IMG/VR virus record: IMGVR_UViG_3300009553_000252
Coordinates: 1-48,860 of that record
Origin: a virus
Length of the DNA stretch: 48,860 bases
Direction: 5' to 3' (one strand)
Part shown: in pieces, positions 24,294 to 31,981 of the stretch
How the letters are laid out: each line of letters opens with the position of its first letter
Numbering within the stretch: position 1 is the stretch's first letter
Notes under the pieces: model-generated
What the model saw: the letters and a program-made list of their open reading frames with translations, nothing else
What the model was told of the DNA's origin: nothing
Databases searched by the model: none
Position numbers and translations under genes: made by a program

Positions 24294-24545
24294 CTAGTCC
24301 TTCCCGTCCGTGCGCAGCGCGGCAAGCGCGGCCTCGGCCACGAGCGCGCGATTATGCTCTGCTTCCAGCGCCTCGCGCAGCCTGTCGTATGCGCCCCGCG
24401 CTGCCTCCAGGCGCAACGCCATCACGTCAAGCTCATAGCGCTGCTGATTGACCACCTGCTCCAGTTGCGCCACCAACGCCTCGGCGCTGCGCGTGGCCTG
24501 GCGCTCCATGTCAGCGTTGTAATCGGGGTGCGCTTGCTCGTTCAT
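24294..24545 (-). CDS. Small coiled-coil protein
   Basis: 83 residues. One long amphipathic helix (about 15-78, ALVAQLEQVVNQQRYELDVMALRLEAARGAYDRL) predicts a parallel coiled coil. Function unknown. AAGGAC is its SD and its end precedes the excisionase-like start by 4 bases. Confidence 0.65.
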   Translation of the reverse strand: MNEQAHPDYNADMERQATRSAEALVAQLEQVVNQQRYELDVMALRLEAARGAYDRLREALEAEHNRALVAEAALAALRTDGKD

Positions 24546-24548
24546 GGC

Positions 24549-24713
24549 CTAGTCCTTCTTCGCCTTCAGGCGCATCTTGTACTTCGCCGTCATCGGGTCG
24601 CGGAACGTCGCCATGATCTGCGCCGTTTGGCAAATGATACAACGGGTGTTGTCGTTGCTGCCGGCCGTGCGTCCCACGTTGACCTTCCGCCCACAAGTGC
24701 AGGTGCGTATCAT
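24549..24713 (-). CDS. Tiny zinc-ribbon protein
   Basis: 54 residues (MIRTCTCGRKVNVGRTAG...). Cys5-X-Cys7 and a later CIIC pair form a zinc ribbon, followed by a basic tail (MRLKAKKD). Its ATG overlaps the upstream stop (TGATG). It likely binds nucleic acid or another replication protein. Confidence 0.6.
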   Translation of the reverse strand: MIRTCTCGRKVNVGRTAGSNDNTRCIICQTAQIMATFRDPMTAKYKMRLKAKKD

Positions 24714-24919
24714 CACGCGATCCTCCTTCCGCCCAGCCCGCTCTTGCGGCCCTTGCGTGCCGCCTGCTTCTCCACCTCCGGCAGCGGGTCGGGCTGCGCG
24801 CGTCCGGCCTTCTGCGGCGGCGGCGTCTGGGCCTTGCGGTACGCGGCAGCGGTGTCTGCGCCGATGAAGGTGTAGTCAGGGTCGTCGTTGGCGGGATCGA
24901 AGGGTGGATACTCAAACAT
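24713..24919 (-). CDS. Small hypothetical protein
   Basis: 68 residues from the ATG at 24919 (SD GAGGAG). Acidic N-terminus (FDPANDDPDYTFIGADTAAAYRKAQ), basic C-terminus. Overlaps the methylase gene by 8 bases. No family is recognised. Confidence 0.55.
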   Translation of the reverse strand: MFEYPPFDPANDDPDYTFIGADTAAAYRKAQTPPPQKAGRAQPDPLPEVEKQAARKGRKSGLGGRRIA

Positions 24920-26417
24920 CGTCGTTCTCCTCAAACATCGTCCCGGTGAAGTTGCTCTCGCGTACCACGATTGGCCGGCTGAGTGTTTCGCGGGCTTCTT
25001 CTGTCGGATTCAAGCATCCCGGCGAAAACCAGATTATCTCTCTCTTGGCGTTCGCCCGCCCGCGCCCGTCGGCCTTCTGGTTGGCATAGCCCCCGCGCGC
25101 CTCCCACCGGACGCGCTCCCACGTCGATGGAAACAGCGCGTCGGTCGCCTCGGAGTAGTAGCCCGCGATGGCGATGCGCAGCCGCTTGTCATCGCCCTTT
25201 TCTACGGCCCACGCTGCTGCCTGGTGCCAGACCTCCGGCTGCGCGGCGGGCAGGTGCGATTCGGACATGACCACGGTCGGCTCGCCCATGCTCCGGCCGT
25301 CGGGCATGCTCCCTGGATGGTTGATGATCTCGAAGTACGCCATGTCGTGCTCGGCAGAAGGGTAGGGCGGGTCAAGAAACACCGCCGTCAAACCGTGGTT
25401 GACCGTGACGCTATCCTTGCACGCCCTTCTCCAGTCGCCGCACAGGAAGCGCACGCGGCGCAGGCGGTCGGACAGCCGCGCGAAGTAGGCGGCGAGGGCG
25501 GATGGTGCCATGCCGGGCATGTATCGCTCATTGTCCAATACCGGCATCTGCTTGGGCACGCCGTCGTGGTGCCGATACGCCTGGATGCCGCGATTCCAAG
25601 GCCCGCCCTCGCCCGGTGCGCCTACGACCGGCATCTGGCGCGGGACGGCGGCGCGGTAGGATTGGATGCCCTTTCCGATGCCGTTTGGCGATACGTCGGC
25701 TGTCTGTTTCCACACCCCATCCTCATCACTCCCAATCGTCCTTCTGTCCACCAGCCGCCCATCCACCGCAATCCACGGCCCGTCGGCAACGCACCATCCG
25801 TCGCCGATCCAGGATGCAATCCCCCACAACCACCAGGCACCGAGCATCGGATCGCAGTACAGCGGGTCAGCGAACAGGCGTGCGGTAAGCTCCTCGCGTG
25901 CGGCCTTGAGATGCAAGTGTCTGGCAGTGAGATCCGCTTCGCTCACCGGCCAGTCGCAGAGTTCGGCGGTCTCGTCAGGTGCAAATTGGATTGCGCGGTA
26001 GGCGTTGATCAGCAGGCCGTCCACATCGTTGACCGTCTCGGTCTGATAAGCGCCGCCGGGCCTGCCCAGCAGCATCGCGGACGAACCGCACATCGGCTCA
26101 ACGAAATTCTCAACCACGCCAAATCTAGCCCAGACCGGCGCGGCCATGTCGCTCTTGCCACCAGGCCAGGGGAAGGGTGCTTTGATCGTGTCGGTCATGG
26201 TGTAAGTTCCTGATCGCAATGTTTGTATCGGCGTTGTTTCGTGATCTAGTTTCGGCATCTGCTTCTTGACACTTACCCGCTGTTTGTCCAACCACGCCGC
26301 CACCGACGCCGCGCTGCGAAAGTACGCTGGCTGCCCGTTGCCGGTCAGCTCGTAGCCGTCGCCGTCTTCGCGGAGCGTCCAACCGAGAGCGGCGCAGCGG
26401 GTCGCGAGGTCGGTCAT
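24912..26417 (-). CDS. Dam-like DNA adenine N6-methyltransferase
   Basis: 501 residues. The D12-class methyltransferase core starts at about residue 80 with the SAM-binding PFPWPGGKSD motif, and the catalytic DPPY is at 349-352 (TAVFLDPPYPSAEHDM). Residues 1-55 form an extra small domain (LGWTLREDGDGYELTGN). A region at about 250-295 has an imperfect tandem repeat (GIQSYR..PRQMPVV, GIQAYR..PKQMPVL). It probably methylates adenines in phage DNA to evade restriction or mark replication. A second start at Met74 (base 26198) has SD AGGAA, so a short form lacking the first domain is likely. Confidence 0.85.
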   Translation of the reverse strand: MTDLATRCAALGWTLREDGDGYELTGNGQPAYFRSAASVAAWLDKQRVSVKKQMPKLDHETTPIQTLRSGTYTMTDTIKAPFPWPGGKSDMAAPVWARFGVVENFVEPMCGSSAMLLGRPGGAYQTETVNDVDGLLINAYRAIQFAPDETAELCDWPVSEADLTARHLHLKAAREELTARLFADPLYCDPMLGAWWLWGIASWIGDGWCVADGPWIAVDGRLVDRRTIGSDEDGVWKQTADVSPNGIGKGIQSYRAAVPRQMPVVGAPGEGGPWNRGIQAYRHHDGVPKQMPVLDNERYMPGMAPSALAAYFARLSDRLRRVRFLCGDWRRACKDSVTVNHGLTAVFLDPPYPSAEHDMAYFEIINHPGSMPDGRSMGEPTVVMSESHLPAAQPEVWHQAAAWAVEKGDDKRLRIAIAGYYSEATDALFPSTWERVRWEARGGYANQKADGRGRANAKREIIWFSPGCLNPTEEARETLSRPIVVRESNFTGTMFEENDDV

Positions 26418-26677
26418 ACCAATTCCTTTGCGGCATCACACGCCGCCAATTCGCTCGCGTGCCATCCCGTCGAGAGCGGGCCGCGCTCCAGCTTGTAGCC
26501 ATGCGCCGCGTGAAACGTCCAATTCCACCCCGCCTTGATGAACGTGGACAGCCCTGTACTTGCCGCCCTGCCTGCTGCCGGCAGATCAGGCCGCGTGTTC
26601 CGCCCGCGCTTCTGGCGTGGCTTCCCGTGGAGCGCGGCGAGGAAGTCGGCGGGGTTGTCGAATGTCTCGGTGGTCAT
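26414..26677 (-). CDS. Small hypothetical protein
   Basis: 87 residues, starting with ATGA overlap and ending with ATGA overlap into the methylase gene. It has a basic Pro/Arg region near residue 20 and a TFHAAHGYKLERGP motif. The end (GWHASELAACDAAKEL) resembles small phage proteins that bind proteins. Function not known. Confidence 0.55.
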   Translation of the reverse strand: MTTETFDNPADFLAALHGKPRQKRGRNTRPDLPAAGRAASTGLSTFIKAGWNWTFHAAHGYKLERGPLSTGWHASELAACDAAKELV

Positions 26678-27183
26678 ACTTCCACCGGCTCGCCCAGCGC
26701 GGCGCGTGCGGCCTCCAGTTCCGGCGCGGCGGCAAGGTAGCGCAGTTCGGCAGCGCGCATGTCCTCGGCTGCCTCATCGAGCCGATCGCGCATCCCGACC
26801 AGCACGGCCTTCTCTCCGCCCTCTGCTTTTGCTGCTGCCCACGCGCGCGCGAACGTCTCAGGCGATACGCGCATGTCGCCGCGCGCCGCCTCCGTCTTGG
26901 CGTACCACGCGTTGCCCTGGCTAGCCTTCGTGAGCGCTATCCCGGCCTCAAAGAACGCAACCATCGCAGCGGCGTATTCGTCCGCGACACGCCGCGCGGT
27001 GGCGCTCACGTCGCGCAGGCACGGCGTACACAGCAGCGCCGGATGACCGAGCATCACATCCTCTACCCACCCGCACGCGCGGCAAGTGATACGACCCGCC
27101 GGTCGTAGCTCAGGGAATATCTCTTCGTCGGGTGCGAGCCGTAGGCGGGGCGCTGCTTTCGTTCGGAGTGCTATCGTTTTCAT
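26674..27183 (-). CDS. Zinc-ribbon protein with a long helical tail
   Basis: 169 residues from the ATG at 27183, with AAGGATC 5-6 bases before. A CRACGWVED...CTPC pair forms a zinc ribbon (about 35-57), then Ala/Glu-rich helices to the end, suggesting an extended coiled coil. The frame is open further upstream, but it overlaps the neighbouring gene and lacks an SD there. Function not recognised. Confidence 0.6.
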   Translation of the reverse strand: MKTIALRTKAAPRLRLAPDEEIFPELRPAGRITCRACGWVEDVMLGHPALLCTPCLRDVSATARRVADEYAAAMVAFFEAGIALTKASQGNAWYAKTEAARGDMRVSPETFARAWAAAKAEGGEKAVLVGMRDRLDEAAEDMRAAELRYLAAAPELEAARAALGEPVEV

Positions 27184-27385
27184 TACTGATCCTTCGACAA
27201 CGCCGGCAGAGCCGGCCAATAGGTTTAATGTGCAGTTCCCACGCCTCGCTCGGCAGCAGTCCGCACAATGCCGTGCTGCCGTCCTCTCCCACATAGTGCC
27301 AGGTGCGCCGCCCGCGTCCGTGGGGGCGCACGTAGACGTAGCGGCTAGGTAATCTGCTTTCGTGCTTGATCGTAGTCAATGCCAT
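27110..27385 (-). CDS. Small Cys-rich protein
   Basis: 91 residues. It contains TALCG and a later LCRRCRR, a likely zinc site. It overlaps the primase-helicase end by 41 bases and the next gene by 74. The start (ATG 27385) lacks a good SD; an internal GTG just after the primase stop is possible. Real coding status is moderate. Confidence 0.45.
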   Translation of the reverse strand: MALTTIKHESRLPSRYVYVRPHGRGRRTWHYVGEDGSTALCGLLPSEAWELHIKPIGRLCRRCRRISNENDSTPNESSAPPTARTRRRDIP

Positions 27386-29579
27386 ACTCAGCGCATAGTT
27401 CGCGGGCGCGCTCTTGGTCGCTCTCCCTGTTTGAGCGTAGATAGAGCCGTAAAGTGGTCAGTGCGCCCTCTGGAACCTTTGACCAAATGGGGTGATCTGG
27501 GCTTGTAACCTGTTTTTGTTGTAACCTTTGTAACCCTACCTCGTTTGACGCTTCATGATGCGCTAAATCGATGTAACCCAAAGTGCCATTTTCGGTTACA
27601 TTTGTAACCGTATAGGACTGAACGGTTACATCGGTTACATCAGTTACAGGAGTTACATCGGTTACAATGGTTACAAAATATCCGCCCATATTTCCGGCCT
27701 GCTGCACGAGGTTTTTATCGAACATCCGGCGCACCGTAACCTTGATGGTGTTGACTGGTAGGCCCATCATCTCGGCAATCGTGGACGGGCCAAGCGGCGT
27801 CGCCTTCGTCGCGTGCTGTTTCAGGAACCGATAGATGGATAGTTCGGTTTGACCCATCGCCGGTTCTGGTGCCACGTCCGCAACAATCCAGCGCCGACCG
27901 GTCAACGTGCGCTCCTGTGCCAATGCCCAGTCGGTCTTATCGGCCATGCGCGGGTATGACGCGATCCTTACACGCTGCTCTTTGTCCTCATACAGCGTCA
28001 TACGCGAGGCTGGCACCGCCCACATACCCGTGCTGCCGTTGTACATGAGCTTCGGGTCGGCCTCGCGCTTCGAGGCGTGCCAGCTCCCGAGTATTGAGAC
28101 GTGATGCATGCTCGCGAGCCGATGGTAGGGCTTGAGTTCGGCATAGTCACCACGGTATACATTCTGTTTGAACTTCTCAGGTGGAAGGAACGCGGTCATC
28201 ACGTCGATAATGATCACTTCAACACCAAGCACGCGGATGTACCACTCCAGATCAGTAATAGCCTCTTCGGGTGTCGTGGGAAAGTCGTCTTCCATTGTCT
28301 TGATGAGCAGTTGACCACGCGCGATAGCCGCGCCACACCGCGAAATGTCCACCAAGGGGATGATCTCTTCGCGGGTATACTCAACACCAAGAAACAAAAC
28401 CTTGACCTGTGGGCACTGGACGGCGTTCATCCACTTGCGCCCGGTCGCTAGTGCAATCGCGAGCTGGATAAGCAGCGGCGTCTTGCCGACGTTCGGCTGA
28501 CCAATCAGGACGCCAAGCCCTTCGCGCAGGAAGCCGGGCGCATACCATATGACCGTCCTGCGCTCCATCGTCAAGAGGTCGTTGACATCCATTGGCATCG
28601 TCGGCACGGCGGCGTAGTGCTGCACATCGATGATCTCGCCAGTCGTGGCGCTTACGTGCGAGCGCGTCTCTACTTTTTCGCCGCGCAGGGCAGCGGCAGC
28701 GGCTTTGTAGTCGCCGCCGTGAAGCATCTCGGTATAGATAGCGAAGGGCGAGTATGCCCGGTTCGGCTCGAAGGGCGAGGCGTTCGAGGAGAATACATAG
28801 AGCACGCCCGGCGCGACAAAACCGAACGTGGCGCTGATTCCTTGATCTTTTCCCGGCCGGCACAAGTACAGCGCGTTGTCGCGCTCGCGTACAACCGCCC
28901 ACCCTGCCTGCTCCAAAAGCCGCAGCGCCGCGTCAGCGTGATCGCGGTTATAGATATCCCCCGGTCTGTCGCCGGTTGAGCGCTGCACGATCTCAAGCGT
29001 GCGCCGGTCTGTTCGAGTGAGTGCTCGCGCGCAATCAAGAACGATCTGACGCTCGGCCGGCGTAATCGTTGGCAGGCTTGCCCAGTCGCCGCGCATCAGT
29101 TCGTAACCGGGACTAGGCGCGACCTGGAACTGCCCGCCCTTGCCGCGCGTCTCGATCAGGGTGACATGGGTGAGTTTCGGTTTTTCAGCTAACTCAGCTG
29201 CGGTCGGTGGGCGTTTGGCGAGTGTTTGGTTTCCCTCGATCACATCGCAATGCCATGCCAGATGATAGCCGCCGGACGGCGTGCGCTCCAGAAGGAGACG
29301 CCTCGCCAGTCCCGGCGCAAGCTGCTGGCACAGGTCGCCCCAGTCGTGGAGAAGCGTGTTGGCATCCGGCGTGCCTTTGTTATCGAAGTCTAAGCCCTCG
29401 ACATCACGCACGCCGATGGCGCGTCCGTCCGTCGCATACCACGCGCGGATCTGCTTCTCTGTCGGTGTGATGGTGTGCCAGTTCGCGAGGCCAGCAGGGA
29501 ACTTCTGGACCGGATCGTTCGGTAGCACGATCAGGCCAGCATTATGGTAGGCGAGTGCGGTATCAAGAAGCGATGTCAT
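27345..29579 (-). CDS. Primase-polymerase / RepA-like helicase fusion
   Basis: 744 residues. The N-terminal 200 residues match the bifunctional primase/polymerase (prim-pol, AEP) domain: GLDFDNKG at 62-69 carries the metal-binding Asp pair and RTPSGGYHLAW at 99-109 the SGG-H motif. The middle is a RecA-fold ATPase of the RepA/DnaB-like type: Walker A GQPNVGKT at 360-367, Walker B VIIIDV near 455-460. A winged-helix follows (about 595-640). The C-terminal 100 residues hold V-T-x tripeptide repeats caused by DNA iterons. It starts and drives replication of the phage. The C-terminal end overlaps the next gene. Confidence 0.85.
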   Translation of the reverse strand: MTSLLDTALAYHNAGLIVLPNDPVQKFPAGLANWHTITPTEKQIRAWYATDGRAIGVRDVEGLDFDNKGTPDANTLLHDWGDLCQQLAPGLARRLLLERTPSGGYHLAWHCDVIEGNQTLAKRPPTAAELAEKPKLTHVTLIETRGKGGQFQVAPSPGYELMRGDWASLPTITPAERQIVLDCARALTRTDRRTLEIVQRSTGDRPGDIYNRDHADAALRLLEQAGWAVVRERDNALYLCRPGKDQGISATFGFVAPGVLYVFSSNASPFEPNRAYSPFAIYTEMLHGGDYKAAAAALRGEKVETRSHVSATTGEIIDVQHYAAVPTMPMDVNDLLTMERRTVIWYAPGFLREGLGVLIGQPNVGKTPLLIQLAIALATGRKWMNAVQCPQVKVLFLGVEYTREEIIPLVDISRCGAAIARGQLLIKTMEDDFPTTPEEAITDLEWYIRVLGVEVIIIDVMTAFLPPEKFKQNVYRGDYAELKPYHRLASMHHVSILGSWHASKREADPKLMYNGSTGMWAVPASRMTLYEDKEQRVRIASYPRMADKTDWALAQERTLTGRRWIVADVAPEPAMGQTELSIYRFLKQHATKATPLGPSTIAEMMGLPVNTIKVTVRRMFDKNLVQQAGNMGGYFVTIVTDVTPVTDVTDVTVQSYTVTNVTENGTLGYIDLAHHEASNEVGLQRLQQKQVTSPDHPIWSKVPEGALTTLRLYLRSNRESDQERARELCAEYGIDYDQARKQIT
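27504..27675. repeat. Iteron cluster, probable origin of replication
   Basis: Twelve copies of GGTTACA or its complement TGTAACC (two with A for the first G) lie within 172 bases: 27504, 27520, 27529, 27572 and 27603 as TGTAACC; 27594, 27624, 27633, 27642, 27651, 27660 and 27669 as (G/A)GTTACA. The last six are spaced exactly 9 bases. The pair 27594/27603 forms a 16-base palindrome. The heptamer is read in all three frames of the overlying gene and in both orientations, so selection is on DNA, not protein. Confidence 0.75.
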
Positions 29580-29592
29580 GCGGGCACTTTCA

Positions 29593-29621
29593 AGCGGCGC
29601 GCGGATATTCCGCGCGCCGCT
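29593..29621. other. Perfect 12-bp hairpin between SSB-like and primase genes
   Basis: AGCGGCGCGCGG and CCGCGCGCCGCT pair perfectly around ATATT. On minus it ends 15 bases before the primase start, whose SD (GAAAG) is weak. No long T-run follows, so attenuation, RNA processing or stabilisation are all possible. Confidence 0.6.
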
Positions 29622-29630
29622 GCTGTGTAA

Positions 29631-30203
29631 TTAGAACGGTAGCTCTTCCTCAGTCACGCCCGCTGCTGCTGGCGTCTCTACGGGCGGCGGCGTGCCCTTG
29701 CCCTTCTTCGCCGCCCGAACCGCTGCGAAGCCAGTGATCTTGTTGCCCGGCTGCCCCTGGTTCGCGCCCATCGTCTTGATGTACTCAATCACGCTGCACT
29801 TGAGTTCCATCCCTGTGAGACTTTCGACTTCGAACGCCTCCAGGTTCAGCGTGGGGATGACACCCCAGGACACGAGGTTGTCAAGAAACTCCTTGAACTT
29901 GCTCGGCCCGCCCTCGCGCACGGTGCCGTAGTAGGGGTTGAAGCGGTGCCAGATGCGTACCTTGTCCCACTCCTCCTCGCGCTCGTGCGCGATCTCTTCC
30001 TGCTCATCGGTCAGCGATGTCACCTCGAAGGTCAGCGCCAGCTTTTGCGGGAAGGTGCCGTCCGGGTTCGGCTTCGAGAAGGTGTCGTCCTCCATCTTGG
30101 CCTCAATGATTCGCATTCGATAACTGTCCGTGGGCAGGATCGCCCGTGGCCCGCTCATGCCGCCGCCGCTGGTTCGCTCGGTCAGGTTCACAATGGTGGT
30201 CAT
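29631..30203 (-). CDS. SSB-like single-stranded DNA-binding protein
   Basis: 190 residues from the ATG at 30203 (SD AAGGGGA). The core is beta-rich with LPTDSYRMRIIEAKMEDDTF and LALTFEVTSL, followed by a Pro/Ala linker and an acidic EEELPF end. That end matches the C-terminal tip by which SSB proteins recruit replication partners. Position between the primase and SWIM genes fits. The OB fold itself is inferred. A DUF669-like recombination protein is an alternative. Confidence 0.65.
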   Translation of the reverse strand: MTTIVNLTERTSGGGMSGPRAILPTDSYRMRIIEAKMEDDTFSKPNPDGTFPQKLALTFEVTSLTDEQEEIAHEREEEWDKVRIWHRFNPYYGTVREGGPSKFKEFLDNLVSWGVIPTLNLEAFEVESLTGMELKCSVIEYIKTMGANQGQPGNKITGFAAVRAAKKGKGTPPPVETPAAAGVTEEELPF

Positions 30204-30255
30204 CAACATTCCCCTTATATCACGATCGGCATTAGGCGCTGCCGAATTGCGCTCA

Positions 30256-30582
30256 TTAGGCGAATAGCTCGTCCATTTCGACGGCTGCGGTGTGCCGCGC
30301 CTCATCTTCGAGATAGCGCTGGTACAGCCGCGCGCAGGCACGGTGCCAGCACGGGAGTTCGCATTGATAGGCGCGGCACGAACACGCGCCATTGCTCGTA
30401 TAGGTCTCCCCGCTGGGCGAGCCAATCAACAGCGTGTGGTCATCCAGCGGCTCAATGTAGGGGTTGGTGTCCAGTTCGCGGGCGGCGCGATCGATCGCCG
30501 TAAGCCAGCGCGGGCTGCCGGCAGCGCGGCGCTTGGCTTGGGCAACAACGGCGTTCAGGAGGTCATCGTTGAGCGTCAGCAT
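30256..30582 (-). CDS. SWIM zinc-finger protein
   Basis: 108 residues. CSCRAYQCELPCWHRACARL fits the SWIM pattern CxC...CxH (about 67-86), a zinc module that binds DNA or proteins. An N-terminal helix precedes it and an acidic end follows. It overlaps the stop of the upstream gene (TAATG). Its role in replication is inferred from the operon. Confidence 0.75.
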   Translation of the reverse strand: MLTLNDDLLNAVVAQAKRRAAGSPRWLTAIDRAARELDTNPYIEPLDDHTLLIGSPSGETYTSNGACSCRAYQCELPCWHRACARLYQRYLEDEARHTAAVEMDELFA

Positions 30583-30731
30583 TAGTGTCCTCCGGCGTTC
30601 TTTTTCAACTGCGCTACCGCTACTTGCCGCTGGGCGCTGGTGGTGTTGAGTGTCGCGCCCTGGCGAATGAAGGCCATCCGCTGGCTCTTGGTCATCTTGC
30701 TCCAGGCTTCGGCGCGTTCTTGCTCTGTCAT
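30582..30731 (-). CDS. Tiny helical protein
   Basis: 49 residues (MTEQERAEAWSKMTKSQR...), amphipathic and basic. Start and stop each overlap neighbours (TAATG). Downstream GGAGG near its end serves as SD for the SWIM gene. No family is recognised. Confidence 0.6.
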   Translation of the reverse strand: MTEQERAEAWSKMTKSQRMAFIRQGATLNTTSAQRQVAVAQLKKNAGGH

Positions 30732-30895
30732 TACTTCACCCACGCGACAGTCTCATTGTTGATGTAGCAGGATGCCTTCGGGCTGCGGTTCAGGAAGCGC
30801 TCGATCGCGGCGATGGCGAGCTCCCGGGTTTCGTAGGTTCCGAGAACCTTCTCAGGTCGGTTGAGGTAAACGGCGTAGACGATAAAGTTGCTCAT
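30731..30895 (-). CDS. Tiny protein, first gene of the replication operon
   Basis: 54 residues (MSNFIVYAVYLNRPEKVLG...), with a GGAGC SD. Beta-alpha pattern (TYETRELAIAAIERFL) of a small folded domain. It begins about 40 bases downstream of a consensus promoter. Function unknown. Confidence 0.6.
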   Translation of the reverse strand: MSNFIVYAVYLNRPEKVLGTYETRELAIAAIERFLNRSPKASCYINNETVAWVK

Positions 30896-30913
30896 GGTGG
30901 TTTTGCTCCATTC

Positions 30914-30959
30914 AGTAACACGTTTCTAAATCCACCTATATATTACCATATGTGTTACT
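30914..30959. promoter_or_regulatory. Pair of inverted operator candidates at the replication promoter
   Basis: AGTAACAC (30914-30921) and its complement GTGTTACT (30952-30959) are inverted. One lies in the spacer of the minus promoter, the other just downstream of its start. This is the placement of repressor operators. A third copy lies at 22883. Confidence 0.55.
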
Positions 30960-30968
30960 AAATGTCAA
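30940..30968 (-). promoter_or_regulatory. Early promoter of the replication operon
   Basis: On minus TTGACA (30968-30963), 17-base spacer, TAATAT (30945-30940). It is nearly consensus and drives about 8 kb of minus genes. Confidence 0.85.
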
Positions 30969-30983
30969 GCATCAGTTTGCATA

Positions 30984-31012
30984 TTGACAAACGAATAGTA
31001 ATGATTTATACT
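30984..31012 (+). promoter_or_regulatory. Promoter of the small HTH regulator
   Basis: TTGACA (30984-30989), 17-base spacer, TATACT (31007-31012). It is divergent from the replication promoter, with the -35 boxes 15 bases apart, so one bound repressor could act on both. A second TATACT is at 31028. Confidence 0.85.
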
Positions 31013-31057
31013 TACATTATTCGGTGGTATACTCTTCATTAGCCAAAAGGAAAAGCC

Positions 31058-31324
31058 ATGCAAGGAATGTCCATGCCGATGCGCTGCAATCTCAATGTAC
31101 TGCTGGCGCGTGAAAACCTGAAGCGCGCCCAGTCCGGTGAGAAGCCGATCACCTGGTTCGATGTGTCGAAGTCCGCGAACCTCACACACTCGGCTCTTCT
31201 CAAGCTGGCGCGCGGCGAAAGCACGCGCGTGGACTTTGAGACTATTGAGAAGTTAATGATCTATTTCGACACCAACGACGTTGACGACATCATTAGCCGT
31301 GTCCCATCCCCGGACAATAGCTAA
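31058..31324 (+). CDS. Cro/C1-type HTH regulator
   Basis: 88 residues with SD AAGGAAAA. The central region holds an XRE-type helix-turn-helix (ITWFDVSKSANLTHSALLKLARGESTRVDFETIEKLMIYF), of the small HTH_26 type. It faces the replication operon across a divergent promoter pair, and probably represses it and itself. The AGTAACAC sites are candidates for its operators. It is followed by a hairpin. Confidence 0.85.
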   Translation: MQGMSMPMRCNLNVLLARENLKRAQSGEKPITWFDVSKSANLTHSALLKLARGESTRVDFETIEKLMIYFDTNDVDDIISRVPSPDNS

Positions 31325-31326
31325 GA

Positions 31327-31355
31327 CCAGCGCGGCGCTCAACCCACCGCGCTGG
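31327..31355. terminator. Bidirectional hairpin between convergent genes
   Basis: Perfect 9-bp CCAGCGCGG/CCGCGCTGG stem with an 11-base loop, just after the HTH stop and before the opposing gene end. T-tracts are poor on both sides, so termination strength is uncertain. Confidence 0.55.
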
Positions 31356-31373
31356 CCGTCTCCCACCTCCTCT

Positions 31374-31457
31374 CTACACATCCGTCTCGCCCGGTCGCAT
31401 GTCGCCGGGGCCGTCGTCGGGCGGCGGATCAATCGGCGGATCGTAATGCCACTTCAT
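31374..31457 (-). CDS. 27-residue peptide, last gene of the accessory operon
   Basis: MKWHYDPPIDPPPDDGPGD and so on, Pro/Asp-rich. It has GGAGGG at the right spacing and an ATGA overlap with the upstream gene. These signals make it more than a chance frame. Confidence 0.45.
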   Translation of the reverse strand: MKWHYDPPIDPPPDDGPGDMRPGETDV

Positions 31458-31687
31458 TGCGTCCCTCCTGCATAAATCAAGAATGCCATCTCGTGCAAAC
31501 AGCGGGTGTGGCCCTGACAGCCGCAGTGCCCGCCTCGGCACTCGCAGCCGTTGGCCCACTTGACGACATCCGCGCCGAGGATCGCGCTGCGCAGCAGCTT
31601 GCGCGCGGCCTGCCAGCTCTCGGCAAAGTACGGTTCGCGGGCGGTGCGCGCTAAGCACGCGCGGTCAAGACGTTCAACCTGTGTCAT
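31454..31687 (-). CDS. Small Cys-rich protein
   Basis: 77 residues. Near residues 48-63 it has CECRGGHCGCQGHTRCLHE, a dense Cys/His cluster likely to bind zinc. The N-terminus is helical and basic. ATGA-coupled on both sides. Function unknown. Confidence 0.65.
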   Translation of the reverse strand: MTQVERLDRACLARTAREPYFAESWQAARKLLRSAILGADVVKWANGCECRGGHCGCQGHTRCLHEMAFLIYAGGTQ

Positions 31688-31812
31688 CGTTGTACCCTGC
31701 TCCTAATCACGAGTGCGAGATCAGCCACAAGGCGGGCGTAGATCGCGCCTTCCATTTGCCGGTATTTGCGCCAACTCTCCACGAGGCGGCGCGTGTCCTC
31801 AAGTGCGTTCAT
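31684..31812 (-). CDS. Tiny helical protein
   Basis: 42 residues (MNALEDTRRLVESWRKYRQ...), a single amphipathic basic helix. Its stop overlaps the next start (ATGA) and its start lies within the upstream gene end. Real gene status is supported by this tight coupling. Confidence 0.5.
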   Translation of the reverse strand: MNALEDTRRLVESWRKYRQMEGAIYARLVADLALVIRSRVQR

Positions 31813-31981
31813 CGTCCGTCCAGTCGTAGCGCTCGCGCACGTTGTCGGCAATCAGCCAGCGGAAGCGCCGGCTGAACTCGTCGTGCGTCAACTGCCGTCT
31901 GAGCCACACGCGCACCAGCCGACAGATGGCCCAGTAGCGCGGGTCGTCGTAGGATACTGCGTGGAACAGATCGTCAAGCAT
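31799..31981 (-). CDS. Small hypothetical protein
   Basis: 60 residues, rich in Arg, Trp and Asp (VRVWLRRQLTHDEFSRRFRWLIAD). Overlaps neighbours at both ends. No family is recognised. Confidence 0.55.
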   Translation of the reverse strand: MLDDLFHAVSYDDPRYWAICRLVRVWLRRQLTHDEFSRRFRWLIADNVRERYDWTDDERT

